A stretch of 64,000 nucleotides of DNA, taken from the NCBI RefSeq assembly GCF_011799805.1, contig NZ_WXUB01000002.1:124001-188000 (forward strand), given 5' to 3'. Source of the DNA: Maribellus sediminis. Its GTDB lineage: Bacteria; Bacteroidota; Bacteroidia; Bacteroidales; Prolixibacteraceae. Below, piece by piece: positions 26,078-38,700 of the stretch. The notes below the pieces were generated by a model. It worked only from the letters and a program-made list of their open reading frames with translations, was not told the DNA's origin and did no database searches. The stretch's first letter is position 1. Each line of letters begins with the position of its first letter. The position numbers and the translations under genes are program-made.

Positions 26078-27142
26078 ATGAAAACCTGGAAAACAAACTG
26101 GGAAGAATCCCAAAAACGATACATCGATTGGTGGAACCAGAAAGGAATTGTGCTCACTATGTGGGAACATCTTGAAAGGGAAGGTGAACCGCGTGAAAAT
26201 ATAGCAGCCCCTGCGGCTGCAGTTGATTTGAATCAGTACTGGTTTGATCCAAAATGGCGGGCGCAGAATCTGGATTACCAGCTTTCAAGAAGCTCGTTTA
26301 AAGCTGATATTTTACCGGTCGCCAACACGCATTTGGGACCTGGTTCACTGGCGGCCTGTTTGGGAGCGGAATTGTCGGGAGGAGAAGATACCATCTGGAT
26401 CAAAGAAAACCACGCTTTTGATGGTGAGATCAAACTCGATGAAAACAATAGGTGGTGGAAGTTGCACCAGGATCTGTTGACCGAATGCAAAAAACTCTCC
26501 GCCGGAAAATATTATGTGGGCTGCCCCGATTTGATTGAAGGATTGGACACACTTGCCAGTTTACGAGGGACAGATACAGTTTTGATGGACATTATGCTTC
26601 AACCAGAAGTGTTGGAAGAACAACTGCAAAAAGTAAACGATATTTATTTTGAGGTGTTCGAACGCATTTATAACATCATTCGCGAAGGTGATGAAATGAC
26701 CTTCTGTTATTTCTCACTTTGGGCACCCGGAACGGTTTCGAAACTGCAGAGTGATATTTCGCTGATGATTTCGGAAGAAGATTTTCGTCGTTTTGCACAA
26801 CCCTATTTACGCGAGCAGGCGCAAAAAATCGATTATACCCTATACCACCTCGATGGAGTAGATGCCATGCGCCATTTGGATGCCATTCTCGAAATTGAGG
26901 AATTGAATGCCGTGCAATGGACTCCGGGCGTTGGCGAGCCGCAGGGCGGCGATCCCCGCTGGTACGATCTTTACAAAAAGATTCTGACCAGAGGAAAATC
27001 GATAATGGCCAACTGGGTAACGCTTGACGAATTGGAGCCGCTAATTGATAATGTGGGCAACCAGGGTTTGCACATCAATGTCGATTTCAAAAGCGAAAAA
27101 GATATTGAAACTGCAGTGAAAATTGTAGATAAATACAGATAG
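26078..27142 (+). CDS. Uroporphyrinogen decarboxylase-fold protein (URO-D-like), paralogue 3
   Basis: A 354-residue cytoplasmic protein beginning KTWKTNWEESQKRYIDWWNQ, a start seen in a distinct URO-D-like group. It has a deviant metal motif: where paralogues 1 and 2 have His-x-Cys, this protein has YHLDG (H257, D259), and the later ligand position falls near H332 (GLHINVDF). It may bind another metal or none. It lies five bases before an oxidoreductase gene and near a sodium:solute symporter, suggesting a small import-and-oxidation module. Function is unknown. It is not a haem biosynthesis enzyme in context: no other tetrapyrrole gene is nearby. Confidence 0.68.
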   Translation: MKTWKTNWEESQKRYIDWWNQKGIVLTMWEHLEREGEPRENIAAPAAAVDLNQYWFDPKWRAQNLDYQLSRSSFKADILPVANTHLGPGSLAACLGAELSGGEDTIWIKENHAFDGEIKLDENNRWWKLHQDLLTECKKLSAGKYYVGCPDLIEGLDTLASLRGTDTVLMDIMLQPEVLEEQLQKVNDIYFEVFERIYNIIREGDEMTFCYFSLWAPGTVSKLQSDISLMISEEDFRRFAQPYLREQAQKIDYTLYHLDGVDAMRHLDAILEIEELNAVQWTPGVGEPQGGDPRWYDLYKKILTRGKSIMANWVTLDELEPLIDNVGNQGLHINVDFKSEKDIETAVKIVDKYR

Positions 27143-27147
27143 GAAAA

Positions 27148-28209
27148 ATGAAAAAGCTGGGAATTTTAGGACTGGGAGAAGGACGAAGCACCGTTTCGGC
27201 GGCGTTGAAGAGTGAGAAAGTAGAGCTCGTAAAAATGTGCGATCTAAACAGAAGCATGTGCGAGTTGAGGGCCAAAGAATTTAATTTCCACAAGTATACA
27301 ACGGCTTACATGGATCTGCTTACCGATAAGGAGATCGATATTATTGCCATTTATACGCCCGATTTTTTGCATGCCGAACACATAAAAATGGCGCTGAAAT
27401 ACGGCAAACATGTTATCTGTACCAAACCTTTGATCGACGATCTGAAAGATGCAAAAGAACTGTTGCAATTGCAGCAGGAAAGTGGCAGGAAGGTATTTGT
27501 GGGGCAGAGTTCGCGGTTCTTCGAACCGATGAGCCGCCAGCGCAAAGACTTTGAAAAAGGATTGATTGGCGATTTGGTGACTATTGAGTCGAACTATAAT
27601 GCCGATCATCGCTGGTTTTTGGGTAAAGGCTGGTCGCTTGAAGAGCGCTTTAAATGGTTGTACGGCGGACTGAGTCACCCCGTGGATTTTGTTCGGTGGT
27701 ACCTGCCCAATATCGAAGAGGTGATGGGTTACGGAATGCTCAGCCCGAATGGCTTTGCCGGCGGACTAAAGAACGAAGATACGATGCATTTCATATATAA
27801 GGCCGATGATGGCCGTGTAGCCAGTGTGAGCGGAACTTATTCGTCACCTACTCAACCAGCCGTTCGCGAAAGTGAAATGACCTGTATTTTGCGCGGAACA
27901 GAAGGCGCCAGTCAGGGCGATTACCCGGTATTACGCTATGCCATAACCGATAAAGACGGCGAAGAGCGGATGGTTACTTTCGATCATCGCGATAAACATT
28001 ACTTCCGTTTCGAAGGCCACAGTCACCATGCCGGCGAATACCAGAATTACATCGAATATTTTGTGGATTGCCTCGGAAATGGCGAAACAGCTTACCCCGA
28101 TCTGAAGGAAGGCATCGGGACGATCGCACTGTTGAAAGCGATGGAAAGGTCGCTGGAAAGCGGAAAACCAATCAGCGTAAAAGACTTGTTAGACGATCAT
28201 AATTTATAG
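27148..28209 (+). CDS. Gfo/Idh/MocA-family NAD(P)-dependent oxidoreductase
   Basis: A 353-residue cytoplasmic enzyme. The Rossmann fold starts LGILGLGEGRSTVSAAL (Gly-rich loop GLGEG) and includes DIIAIYTPDFLHAEH and CTKPL, where the conserved Lys of the EKP motif is K93. The C-terminal alpha/beta domain has GGLSHPVDFVRWY, matching the catalytic His region of the family. Members oxidise or epimerise sugars, inositols and their derivatives. D-apiose dehydrogenase belongs to this superfamily, which is of interest given the RuBisCO-like module further on, but sequence alone does not show that activity. No signal peptide. It is followed after 26 bases by a symporter gene. Confidence 0.88.
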   Translation: MKKLGILGLGEGRSTVSAALKSEKVELVKMCDLNRSMCELRAKEFNFHKYTTAYMDLLTDKEIDIIAIYTPDFLHAEHIKMALKYGKHVICTKPLIDDLKDAKELLQLQQESGRKVFVGQSSRFFEPMSRQRKDFEKGLIGDLVTIESNYNADHRWFLGKGWSLEERFKWLYGGLSHPVDFVRWYLPNIEEVMGYGMLSPNGFAGGLKNEDTMHFIYKADDGRVASVSGTYSSPTQPAVRESEMTCILRGTEGASQGDYPVLRYAITDKDGEERMVTFDHRDKHYFRFEGHSHHAGEYQNYIEYFVDCLGNGETAYPDLKEGIGTIALLKAMERSLESGKPISVKDLLDDHNL

Positions 28210-28235
28210 CTAAAACCGGAATCAATACCAGACGT

Positions 28236-29825
28236 ATGAACAACATTTATGAATTACTAAAACCTATTGATTTTGCGGTAGTTGGAATTTACCTGCTGGT
28301 GCTGATCGGCATTGGTTACTGGGTGAGTTTTGTAAAAGCCCGCAATAAAGACGAAAACCTTTTTCTGGCCGGTCATTCACTGGGTTGGGGTAGTATTGGC
28401 TTAACCATGTGGGGAACCAATGTAGGCCCGTCAATGTTGATCGCTTCGGCAAGTATCGGTTACACCACCGGTATTGTAGCAGGTAACTTTGCCTGGTACG
28501 CCTTTGTTTTTATTCTCCTGCTGGCGGTGGTTTTTGCCCCACGTTACCTCGATGCCAAAGTACTTACACTGCCTGAATTTATGGGTAAACGTTTTGGCGA
28601 TTCAACCCGAAATATTCTGGCCTGGTACACACTCGCTACCATCCTCATTTCCTGGCTGGCACTTACGCTCTTTGCCGGTGGAATTTTAGTGGGCCAGATC
28701 CTGAATCTTCCCTTGTGGTTGTCTGTGATCATTTTGGTAATGATTGCTGCTTTTTTTACCATTGCCGGAGGATTAAAGGCAATTGCCTATACCAATGTTT
28801 TTCAGATGTTGCTGCTCATTGTCGTTTCGCTGATTTTAACTGTCGTTGGCGTCCATAAAGCAGGCGGAATCATGGCGGTTTATGAAAATACTCCAGGCGA
28901 ATTCTGGAACCTGCTTCGCCCGATGGACGATCCGAATTACCCGTGGCTGGCCATCGTTTTGGGTTACCCGATCATGGGAGTCTGGTTCTGGTGTACCGAT
29001 CAGTCGATGGTGCAGTCGGTACTGGGGGCAAAAAATCTGAAGCAGGGACAACTTGGCGCCAATTTTACCGGCTGGCTAAAAATCCTTGACGTAGCTTTAT
29101 TCATCATTCCCGGAATTGTTTGTTTCATTCTTTTTCCCGACCTGAAAGATCCCGATGAAGCGTACATGACCATGGTGACCCGCTTGTTTCCGGCAGGAAT
29201 GACCGGACTGGTTATGGCCGTTCTGATTGCTGCATTGGTTAGTACGATCGACTCGGCACTGAATTCGTTGAGTACCGTTTTCACGATGGATATTTACGTA
29301 AAAAAATACAAGCCGGAAGCCACCCAAAAACAAATCATTGCCATAGGTAGAATAGTAACTGTTTTGGGTGCCGCTCTCGCAATTCTGATGACGCTGGCCA
29401 TCGACAGTATTAAAGGACTCAATCTTTTCGATGTGTTTCAGGCCGTTCTTGGGTTTATTGCACCACCGATGTCGGTAGTGTTTTTATTTGGTGTGCTTTG
29501 GAAACGAACTACCACCAAAGCAGCCAACTTTGCGCTTTCGTTTGGTACTGTTTTCAGTATGGGAACCGGTATTTTTTATTTATGGGTTTTTCCGAATGAG
29601 CAATACGATTTCTGGCCGCATTTTCTGTTACTGTCGTTTATCATCTTTGTGATCCTGGCCGTTTTGACATGGCTGATCGTGGTAACCGATAAAAAATCGA
29701 AAGCAGAAGCAGCGAAAACCATGAGCTTTGAAAATCTGCCCAAACCGGGTAAAACAGTCTGGGCACTTTGGATAGTTCTGATTATAGTGATGATAAGTAT
29801 GTATATTGTTTTTAACGGACATTAA
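28236..29825 (+). CDS. Sodium:solute symporter (SSS/SGLT family)
   Basis: A 529-residue inner-membrane carrier with about 13 hydrophobic segments. Family motifs include the start IDFAVVGIYLLVLIGIGYWV, NLFLAGHSLGWGSIGLTMWG, the long loop PDLKDPDEAYMTMVTRLFP, and LIAALVSTIDSALNSLSTVF, the sodium-site helix 8 region of SGLT proteins. Substrate is probably a sugar or acid sugar. It follows the URO-D-like and Gfo/Idh genes closely. The 184-base gap after it contains a short direct repeat (29970-30006) but no recognised promoter or terminator. Confidence 0.93.
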   Translation: MNNIYELLKPIDFAVVGIYLLVLIGIGYWVSFVKARNKDENLFLAGHSLGWGSIGLTMWGTNVGPSMLIASASIGYTTGIVAGNFAWYAFVFILLLAVVFAPRYLDAKVLTLPEFMGKRFGDSTRNILAWYTLATILISWLALTLFAGGILVGQILNLPLWLSVIILVMIAAFFTIAGGLKAIAYTNVFQMLLLIVVSLILTVVGVHKAGGIMAVYENTPGEFWNLLRPMDDPNYPWLAIVLGYPIMGVWFWCTDQSMVQSVLGAKNLKQGQLGANFTGWLKILDVALFIIPGIVCFILFPDLKDPDEAYMTMVTRLFPAGMTGLVMAVLIAALVSTIDSALNSLSTVFTMDIYVKKYKPEATQKQIIAIGRIVTVLGAALAILMTLAIDSIKGLNLFDVFQAVLGFIAPPMSVVFLFGVLWKRTTTKAANFALSFGTVFSMGTGIFYLWVFPNEQYDFWPHFLLLSFIIFVILAVLTWLIVVTDKKSKAEAAKTMSFENLPKPGKTVWALWIVLIIVMISMYIVFNGH

Positions 29826-29969
29826 AAAAGATCTTTATATTTCAGACTTTTAGACAATTATAACGCTCTCACCAATAGGCTTTAAATATTGAATTTCAAA
29901 TAATGATAAGATTTTTACGAAATACGTACCTAGATAGTGATGAGATGACAGGAAGTGATCATTTTGATC

Positions 29970-30006
29970 GTCTCAAAGTCTAATCTTCTCATGTCTCAAA
30001 ATCTAA
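29970..30006. repeat. Short intergenic direct repeat
   Basis: GTCTCAAAGTCTAA (29970-29983) and GTCTCAAAATCTAA (29993-30006) differ by one base and are spaced 23 bases apart, ending just before the ATG at 30010. Upstream is TGATGAGATGACAGGAAGTG, in the same style. The remaining 29826-29969 is AT-rich with no clear signal. Confidence 0.55.
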
Positions 30007-30009
30007 ATA

Positions 30010-31053
30010 ATGAACCATAAAGAACGATTTTTAGCAACCATAGCCAATGCACCGGTCGACAGGCCGGCATCCTGGATGGGGTTGCCGGTTCCGGCAGCAA
30101 TTCCAGGTCTAACAAAGCATTTTGGTCTGAAAACAATGGAAGAAGTAAAAACACTTCTCGATGACGATATTTATCCGATTGAAGTACCGTATAATTATGC
30201 ACCTTCGAACCACATTGCCTGTGCTTTCGATTTTGCCAAACGCGATCATCTGGACAAACCCGATGACCGGACCTTAACAGCTCCGGGCTTTTTCGAAGAT
30301 TACGACGATCCTGCTGACGTGGATAAATTCAATTGGCCAGATCCGGCAAAGTACCTCGATAGCCAAGAAGCAAAACGAAGAGTAAAAGCAGCGGGAAGTG
30401 ATTATGCAAAAATGGGCATAATGTGGAGCGCTCATTTCCAGGATTCATGCTCGGCTTTTGGAATGGAAACCGCGTTGATAACGATGTTGATGAATCCGGA
30501 CATATATCAGGCAGTTTTGAAGAAGATTACTGATTTCTATCTGAAAGCAAATGAGATATTTTACGAAGCTACCAAAGGCCAACTGGATGCGGTTTTGTTT
30601 GGCGACGATTTTGGCAGCCAGACCGGTTTAATGCTCGATCCCGATCTCATCCGTCAATATATTTTCCCGGGTACAAAACTGTTGATCGAACAGGCAAAAA
30701 CTTACGGACTGAAAGTGATGTATCATTCCTGTGGATCGATCTTCCCCATTATTGAAGATATTTTTGACCTGGGAGCCGATATCGTTCATCCTTTGCAGGC
30801 ACGCGCTACCGATATGAGTGTGGAAAATATTCAAGCAAATTTTGCCGGTAAAGGCGCTTTTTGCGGTGGCATCGATGCCCAGTATTTAATGGTGGAAGGA
30901 AGTCCTGAGGATGTCAAAAAAAGAGTGAATGAAGTGATCGATCTTTTCCCAACCGGACTGATTGTTTCACCAAGTCACGAAGCAGTTTTACCTGATATTC
31001 CACCGGCAAATATTCAGGCGCTTTTTCAAACCGTAAAAAACAGAACTAAATGA
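30010..31053 (+). CDS. Uroporphyrinogen decarboxylase-fold protein (URO-D/MtaA-like), paralogue 4
   Basis: A 347-residue cytoplasmic protein, closest of the four to the classic URO-D layout: the start MNHKERFLATIANAPVDRP and the end SPSHEAVLPDIPPANIQALF are typical of uncharacterised URO-D-like methyltransferases. It has the His-x-Cys motif HSCG (H239, C241); the third ligand position is probably H323 in SPSHEAV instead of Cys. ATGA overlap couples it to the rhamnose mutarotase gene, and the rhamnose permease follows, so its substrate may be connected to rhamnose or a rhamnose derivative. No experimental role is known to me for this branch. Confidence 0.75.
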   Translation: MNHKERFLATIANAPVDRPASWMGLPVPAAIPGLTKHFGLKTMEEVKTLLDDDIYPIEVPYNYAPSNHIACAFDFAKRDHLDKPDDRTLTAPGFFEDYDDPADVDKFNWPDPAKYLDSQEAKRRVKAAGSDYAKMGIMWSAHFQDSCSAFGMETALITMLMNPDIYQAVLKKITDFYLKANEIFYEATKGQLDAVLFGDDFGSQTGLMLDPDLIRQYIFPGTKLLIEQAKTYGLKVMYHSCGSIFPIIEDIFDLGADIVHPLQARATDMSVENIQANFAGKGAFCGGIDAQYLMVEGSPEDVKKRVNEVIDLFPTGLIVSPSHEAVLPDIPPANIQALFQTVKNRTK

Positions 31054-31373
31054 AACGATTTGGACAAACGATATACTTGAAGCCTGAGGGAGCAGAAGAA
31101 TACATCCGGCAGCATGTAGCAGTTTGGCCGGGAGTCCTGGCCAAAATCAAGGAATGCAACATTTCTAATTATTCCATTTTTGTTCGCGACAATGTGTTGT
31201 TTGCCTATTTTGAATATGTGGGCAACGATTTCGAAGGAGACATGAAACTTATGGCTGCTCACGAAGAAATGCAACGCTGGTGGGACGTGGTAAAGCCATT
31301 GATGCAACCCATTGAAAGTGCCGGACCAAAAGAATTTTGGGCCGATATGCAGGAAATTTTTCATCTCGACTAA
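31050..31373 (+). CDS. rhaM: L-rhamnose mutarotase
   Basis: A 107-residue protein of the RhaM (RhaU) family, which interconverts alpha and beta anomers of L-rhamnose. Alignable signature: RFGQTIYLKPEGAEEYIRQH, VWPGVLAKIKECNISNYSIF, MQRWWDVVKPLMQP and MQEIFHLD, with the conserved His, Tyr and twin Trp. The length equals that of the E. coli enzyme. It starts four bases inside the stop of the URO-D-like gene and is followed by the rhamnose permease, which confirms its sugar. Confidence 0.95.
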   Translation: MKRFGQTIYLKPEGAEEYIRQHVAVWPGVLAKIKECNISNYSIFVRDNVLFAYFEYVGNDFEGDMKLMAAHEEMQRWWDVVKPLMQPIESAGPKEFWADMQEIFHLD

Positions 31374-31399
31374 CTCTAAAGTATGAACACTGAACTAAT

Positions 31400-32446
31400 A
31401 TGATCACACCAAATCCAATAATAGGGACAGGATATCACGCCATCGGAGGAATTTCGGCCTCTACTTGTTACTTACCTTTTCAGAAAATAAAAAAGTGGTC
31501 GTGGGGAACCTATTGGCTGGTGCAGGCCTTTTTTGCATGGATCGTTCTTCCGCTGGTGATCGGCTGGATCACCGTTCCCGGTTTTTTTCATATTCTGGCA
31601 ACCGCGCCGAAAAATGTGATTTGGGGGGCTTTTCTGTTGGGAGCCGTTTACGGTTTTGGCGGAATGAGTTTTGGCTTTGCGATTCGCCACATTGGCTATT
31701 CGCTTACCTATACTTTTGCGATCGGGCTTTCCGCCATCCTCGGAACCTTTGTTCCGCTGATCGTCTATGGCGGCCTTGTTGAATATTTCACTGCTCCCGG
31801 AGGCATGGTTATTTTGCTGGGAATCGTTATAGCATTACTGGGTGTTGCTCTTAGTGGGCTTGCCGGTTTCCGAAAGGAAAAAGACCTGAAAGCTCAAGCC
31901 GGTGAGAAAGTGCAGTTCAACATGAAAATTGGTTTGGTGCTAGTGATGATTGCCGGAGTTTTATCTGCGGTTTTCAATATTTCGCTCGAACACGGACAGC
32001 CTATTTCCGATATGGCCCGCGCAAACGGCGCCGGAAATTTTGAAGGAAATGCCAAATACATTGTCTCTACTTCCGGAACTTTTCTGGTGAACCTGGCGTG
32101 GTTTATAGTAGCCGGAATCCGTCAAAATACCTTAAAAGAATTTTCGCTGAAATCAGGTATCAGCGCCGGTAACTGGATGAAAAACTTTTTCTGGTCTGCG
32201 CTATCCGGAGCTTTGTGGTTCGGGCAGTTCTTTTTCTATGGATTGGGACACGTTAAAATGGGCAAATTCCAGTTTATCAGCTGGGTGCTCCACATGTCGA
32301 TGCTTATCTTCTTCAGCTACATCGTTGGAGTAATCATGAAAGAATGGCGAAACGTTTCAGGCAGGACATTCTGTACACTGATTGTCGCACTTGTAGTGCT
32401 GATCCTTTCGTTTATTGTTATAACTTATGGAAGCTCATTCCAGTAA
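31400..32446 (+). CDS. rhaT: L-rhamnose-proton symporter
   Basis: A 348-residue inner-membrane protein with about ten hydrophobic segments, in the RhaT (drug/metabolite superfamily) family: GTGYHAIGGISASTCYLPFQ, SWGTYWLVQAFFAWIVLPL, GAVYGFGGMSFGFAIRHIGY, YTFAIGLSAILGTFVPLI. It imports L-rhamnose with protons. It follows rhaM by 26 bases and precedes a LacZ-like enzyme by 12. Rhamnose isomerase, kinase and aldolase genes are absent from the window. Confidence 0.95.
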   Translation: MITPNPIIGTGYHAIGGISASTCYLPFQKIKKWSWGTYWLVQAFFAWIVLPLVIGWITVPGFFHILATAPKNVIWGAFLLGAVYGFGGMSFGFAIRHIGYSLTYTFAIGLSAILGTFVPLIVYGGLVEYFTAPGGMVILLGIVIALLGVALSGLAGFRKEKDLKAQAGEKVQFNMKIGLVLVMIAGVLSAVFNISLEHGQPISDMARANGAGNFEGNAKYIVSTSGTFLVNLAWFIVAGIRQNTLKEFSLKSGISAGNWMKNFFWSALSGALWFGQFFFYGLGHVKMGKFQFISWVLHMSMLIFFSYIVGVIMKEWRNVSGRTFCTLIVALVVLILSFIVITYGSSFQ

Positions 32447-35719
<3,273 letters not shown>

Positions 35720-35726
35720 CCAAAGC

Positions 35727-38700
35727 ATGAGGACCATAATTCCATATCTTTTTTTGTTTCTGATTCTTATCTTCAGTGGCTGTAAAAACGGACATCAAAG
35801 TCCGGAAGAATTTCAACCTTTAGGGAAGGTAGATGATGCCAAACCCTGGGTGTACTGGTTTCTGACAGACGCAAGCATTTCAAAAAAAGGAATCACTAGA
35901 GATTTGGAGGCGATGAAAGAAAACGGGATCGGTGGAGCCTTTCTATTTACCATTCGCGGAGCAGCCGAGCCTTCGTTGTACGAGCCGGTTGCCGTGCAGC
36001 TAACGCCTGAGTGGTGGGATATGATGAAGTTTGCGGTAAGCGAGGCCAACCGCTTGGGAGTAAAGCTTGGAATTCACGCCTGCGACGGATTTACAGCTGC
36101 CGGCGGTCCGTGGATCGCGCCCGAACTTTCGATGCAAAAAGTGGTATGGGCCGATACGATCGTGGTTGGAGGGCAACATTTTGAGGGGCAGCTTCCACAA
36201 CCTGAGAGAATGGAAAATTATTACGAGGATATTGCCACATTTGCCTATCCTGCTCCGGCAGGAAGTGGTGTTTCATCCTATAAACTAAAACCCACAATTA
36301 CAACGAGTATTCCCGGTAAAGACGCTTCTTTTTTAGCTAAAAAAGGAAATACCGAAAACTTTTCGAGTCGGGAAAAATGCTGGATACAGTATCAATTCGA
36401 CGAGCCTTTTGCCTGTCGTTCGATTACCCTGCAGTCGGGCTGGAATAACTACCAGGCCAATCGCCTGATCGTAGAAACAAGTAATGACGGTTCAAATTTC
36501 ACGCGTCACGGCCGACTGGAAGCATACCGTCATGGTTGGGACGATCGTGGTGTTACAGTTACACACTTGATTGAACCCGTTGACGCAAAATATTTTCGTT
36601 TTGTTTTCGATCCCGAGGGAACTGAGCCGGGTGCTGAAGATTTGGATGATGCCAAGTGGCGACCGCGTCTAAGGATTTCAGGCATTGAATTATCGGGTGA
36701 AGCAAAGATTCACCAGTACGAAGGGAAGTCAGGGGCAGTTTGGCGCATCAGTAAGTCAACTAATGAGGATTATTTGCAGGAATCGGTTTGTATTGATCCT
36801 GAAGAAATGATTGATATAAGTTACAAACTCGGAACGGATGGAAAACTGTCGTGGGATGTTCCCGAAGGCCGGTGGGTGATTCTTCGCATGGGGCACACTT
36901 CAACTGGAGCAACCAATTACATTGGCGGAGGTGGTGTTGGCCTGGAAGCCGACAAATTAAATCCGGAAGCGGTGAAAGTACAGTTCGAAAACTGGTTCGA
37001 TTCCATATACAATCACATGGGGGATTTGGCCGAAAGTACGATTGAAGAATTGTATAACGACAGCTGGGAATGCGGTAGCCAGAACTGGTCGCCGGTTTTG
37101 CTCAACGAGTTTAAACAACGTCGTGGATATGATTTAGGTCCGTACCTGCCTGCATTGGCCGGAGTTCCTCTGAGAAATACACATTTTTCGGAACAGGTTT
37201 TACACGATGTGCGCACAACAATTGCCGAAGTACTCGTGGACAATTACCACGGAACCATGAAAAAGCTGGCACACGAAAAAGGTGTTCTTTACAGTTCCGA
37301 AAGTGTGGCTCCGGTTTTTGTAAGCGATGGGATGTTGCATTTTAAAAATACAGATGCACCAACCGGCGAGTTCTGGTTTCGCAGCCCCTCGCACGATAAA
37401 CCCAACGATATTTTAGATGCCGTTTCAGGTGCCCATATTTATGGCAAGAAACTGGTGCGTGCTGAGGCCGGAACTGAAATCCGCCTCGATTGGGACGAGC
37501 ATCCCGAAATGCTAAAAACGCTTTTCGACCGTAATTTTGCGATAGGCGTCAATAAAATGATCTTTCATGTTTTTGTACACGATCCCTGGACCGATCAGTT
37601 GCCCGGAAAAACACTTGGAGTGGTGGGAACTTTTTTTCAGCCCAACCAAACCTGGTGGAAGCCCGGTAAAACATGGATTAATTACATTGAAAATTGTCAA
37701 ACTCAATTGCAGCAAGGAATTCCAGTTGCTGATATTGCCGTTTTTACCGGTGAAGAAATTCCCCGGCGGGCTGTTTTACCCGACCGACTGGTGCCTGTTC
37801 TTCCCGGAATATTTGGTAAAGAGAAAGTACGCGCGGAACAGCAGCGGCTTGAAAATGTTGGTCAGCCTTACCGCCAGTTGCCTAAAGGTGTAACTACTTT
37901 AGAAAATCTGGCCGATCCTGTCGACTGGGTAGATCCTCTAAATGGATATTCGTATGATTCCTTTAATAAGGATGCCTTGTTAAATCTGGCTTCGGTACAA
38001 GATGGAAAGATCGTATTGCCGGGCGGAGCAAGTTATTCTTTGTTTGTGGTTCCCGGCGAACGCCGGATGAATCCTAACGGAGGAATGAGCCTTGATGTTG
38101 TTCAAAAACTTTTCAGTTTGGTTAAGGACGGAGCCATGATTTATTTCCAGGAAAAGCCTGCCAAGTTCTTAGGCGCTGAAGAAGATGAGTTGGTTTTTGA
38201 AAAAGTAACAAACGAATTATTCGCGGAGGAAAATAGTACAACGATTTCGGAAAACCTGCGTAGTCATAAAATTGGAAAAGGGCAGGTTCTGATAGGTAAA
38301 TTCGATTTGCCGTCGTTTGCTCCCCTGGATATTGAAAAAGACTTTTTCGCGCTTGAAAACAAGAAACCGGCAGAAAAACTGGCATGGATTCATCGCACTG
38401 ATGGTGAAAAAGAGATTTATTTTATCGCCAATCAAAAAAACGAACGACGTGATGTTGAGCTCTCCTTCAGAGTTGATGGAAAGGTTCCGGAGTTTTATTT
38501 TCCTGTCAGTGGAGAAACAAGATCCTGCAAAGACCGCCGCATCGAAAACGGCAGAACAATAATTCCATTTCAGTTTGAAAGTAATGAATCAGTTTTTGTG
38601 CTTTTTGAAGAAGGGATTGTTGATTCTGAAGTAACGGGAGCGAAAAATAATCCGGAGTTTGTACAACAGCTAATACTGGATATCGATTGGCTGGTTGAAT

